Source: Candidatus Neomicrothrix sp. UBA672 | GTDB lineage: Bacteria > Actinomycetota > Acidimicrobiia > Acidimicrobiales > MedAcidi-G1 | Direction of reading: 5' to 3' | Assembly: GCA_002299135.1 (NCBI GenBank) | Contig: DBNM01000169.1 | Coordinates: forward strand, 1-6,500 | DNA: 6,500 nt | Part shown: positions 5,455-6,500 of the stretch, piece after piece | Layout: every line of letters begins with the position of its first letter | Position numbering within the stretch: the stretch's first letter is position 1 | The notes under the pieces: generated by a model | What the model was told of the DNA's origin: nothing | The model's input: the letters and a program-made list of their open reading frames with translations, nothing else | Database searches by the model: none | Program-made: the position numbers and the translations under genes

Positions 5455-6500
5455 TTATTAGCAGGAGCGCCGCTAATTCTTTCATTAGACCAATTTATTA
5501 AATCATCCCAATACGCAGTAACTGAAGTCCCATGGTTGGTTCCCGGGTATTCTCTCAGCTCGACAGGAGCGGAGAGAGAAAAAGCACAAAGTTGATCTAA
5601 AAGAAGTTGACTTGCAATAAAAGGTATCTGCTCATCGTCTGTTCCATGAAGGATCACGGTAGGAACTTGGACATTCCGCTGATTTGTATCATTTTCAGTA
5701 AGGCGGGCATTCCAATCCGGAAGAGAGAAAACATCATCGACGGTTACAAGCTCTTCATAAGGAATTGGATTGAAAATTTCAAAAACGTGTCCTGTGCAAC
5801 CTTTTTCCAATTCTTCTAAGAGTGGCAAATATTCAGATTTAATAAGGCTCTCATAGTCTAGTTCCGGATAGGCGGAACCAAAAGAAGCACCGACCATTAC
5901 TAGGTATCCCTGAAAAGGACCACTTTGCAGAAACGATCTAAGCAAAGGAAACTGCGAAGGAGGTGCACCCGCGGCAACACCCACCAGATTAAGTTCCGGA
6001 GCCAGATCCAACCAGCGTTGGCTAGCATGCAAGGCTGCATGCCCACCTTGAGAGTGACCCCAAACTACAAGCGGACCATCAGCATTTATTCCCTCAATAT
6101 TTTTAGCGGCTCTTACAATGTCAAAGACTCCGCGAGCTTCGCTTTCACCGACAATGTAGTGATGGATGCCATCAGATCCTAAACCTTCAAAATCGGATGC
6201 AACTACAACCCAACCTGCTTCAATAAATGGTCTTATTAATTCAAGATTCGCTACAGGTTCCTGTCTCGATGGAGCACACTGATCAGCAAGACCAACTGTC
6301 CCATGTGCTATAGAAAGAACAGGACGTGACTCTTCAGAATTGAGATCCGGTGCCAATATCAGACCGCTCACTTCAATGGGTTCACCTAGTATTGATTCCG
6401 ACTCATAGATAACACGGAAACCAACGCCCAGTTCACCAATGTCTATTTCCTCCATTTGAATTAGAGATCTAACGGGGGTTTCTGACGATTCAGTTGGTGG
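5442..6500 (-). CDS. Exported alpha/beta hydrolase, secretory-lipase-like; N-terminus outside the window
   Basis: At least 337 residues from the in-frame ATG at 6455, but the frame stays open for 15 more codons to the window edge. Those read PPTESSETPVRSLIQ, a Ser/Thr/Pro tether, so the true start with a signal peptide or lipobox probably lies outside. Counting from the ATG at 6455, the hydrolase core shows IAHGTVG (49-55, oxyanion region), DFEGLGSDG, the nucleophile elbow GHSQGG (Ser135), VAAGAPP (160-166) typical of the secretory lipase (LIP) family, HGTDDEQIP with the acid at Asp273 or Asp274, and GTNHGTS with His308. The triad is therefore complete. Four cysteines (60, 220, 290, 336) could form two disulfides, fitting life outside the cytoplasm. 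The likely activity is on esters or lipids; the actual substrate is unknown. The stop overlaps the convergent aquaporin by 13 bp. Alternatives are a cutinase-like or peptidase S9-like esterase. Confidence 0.85.
   Translation of the reverse strand, partial: PPTESSETPVRSLIQMEEIDIGELGVGFRVIYESESILGEPIEVSGLILAPDLNSEESRPVLSIAHGTVGLADQCAPSRQEPVANLELIRPFIEAGWVVVASDFEGLGSDGIHHYIVGESEARGVFDIVRAAKNIEGINADGPLVVWGHSQGGHAALHASQRWLDLAPELNLVGVAAGAPPSQFPLLRSFLQSGPFQGYLVMVGASFGSAYPELDYESLIKSEYLPLLEELEKGCTGHVFEIFNPIPYEELVTVDDVFSLPDWNARLTENDTNQRNVQVPTVILHGTDDEQIPFIASQLLLDQLCAFSLSAPVELREYPGTNHGTSVTAYWDDLINWSNERISGAPANNQCE

Noticed and set aside
5607..6182. Two plus-strand open frames across the hydrolase
   Set aside because: They are antisense to an intact hydrolase with a full catalytic triad; composition is random-like and basic.
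1..6500. Defence system, toxin-antitoxin pair, prophage or mobile element
   Set aside because: All main frames match ordinary metabolic, transcription, transport or secreted proteins; there are no transposase, integrase, terminal repeats or CRISPR-like arrays.

Overview
The window looks like a compact, moderately AT-rich bacterial chromosome segment. It most likely comes from an actinobacterium, possibly a free-living or marine Acidimicrobiia-type lineage. This placement is by eye, from the style of GreA and CimA and from secreted-type proteins with Val/Pro/Ser/Thr-rich tethers. No taxonomic marker gene is present, so it is tentative. I see no mobile element, CRISPR array, rRNA or tRNA.

Layout: (1) Positions 1-572 (+) are the 3' part of an unrecognised, probably exported protein whose start lies left of the window. 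Its visible N-terminus is a Val/Pro/Ser/Thr tether encoded by two 15-bp tandem repeats. (2) Positions 1970-569 (-) hold greA, a transcription elongation factor, followed 16 bp later by a TIGR01777-type NAD(P)-dependent epimerase. The epimerase overlaps the left-edge gene tail to tail by 4 bp. (3) Positions 1971-2195 are a divergent control region. It holds a consensus -10 box for greA, a perfect-arm hairpin, and then a strong intrinsic terminator placed inside the leader of the rightward genes. (4) Positions 2196-4719 (+) are ilvE and cimA, overlapping by about 17 bp and probably translationally coupled. An AqpS-like aquaporin (4765-5454) follows on the same strand. (5) Positions 6500-5442 (-) are an extracytoplasmic alpha/beta hydrolase resembling secretory lipases. 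It is cut by the right edge and overlaps the aquaporin tail to tail by 13 bp.

How the genes work together: CimA makes (R)-citramalate from pyruvate and acetyl-CoA, the threonine-independent entry to isoleucine. IlvE performs the last transamination of Ile, Leu and Val synthesis. A terminator directly ahead of ilvE suggests that readthrough into the amino-acid genes is controlled by attenuation. The other genes look like ordinary neighbours: an elongation factor, an oxidoreductase-like protein, a solute channel and two secreted proteins. I find no clear new multi-gene system. The items most worth a second look are the ilvE leader, the aquaporin pore in which valine replaces the usual arginine, and the unrecognised secreted protein at the left edge.
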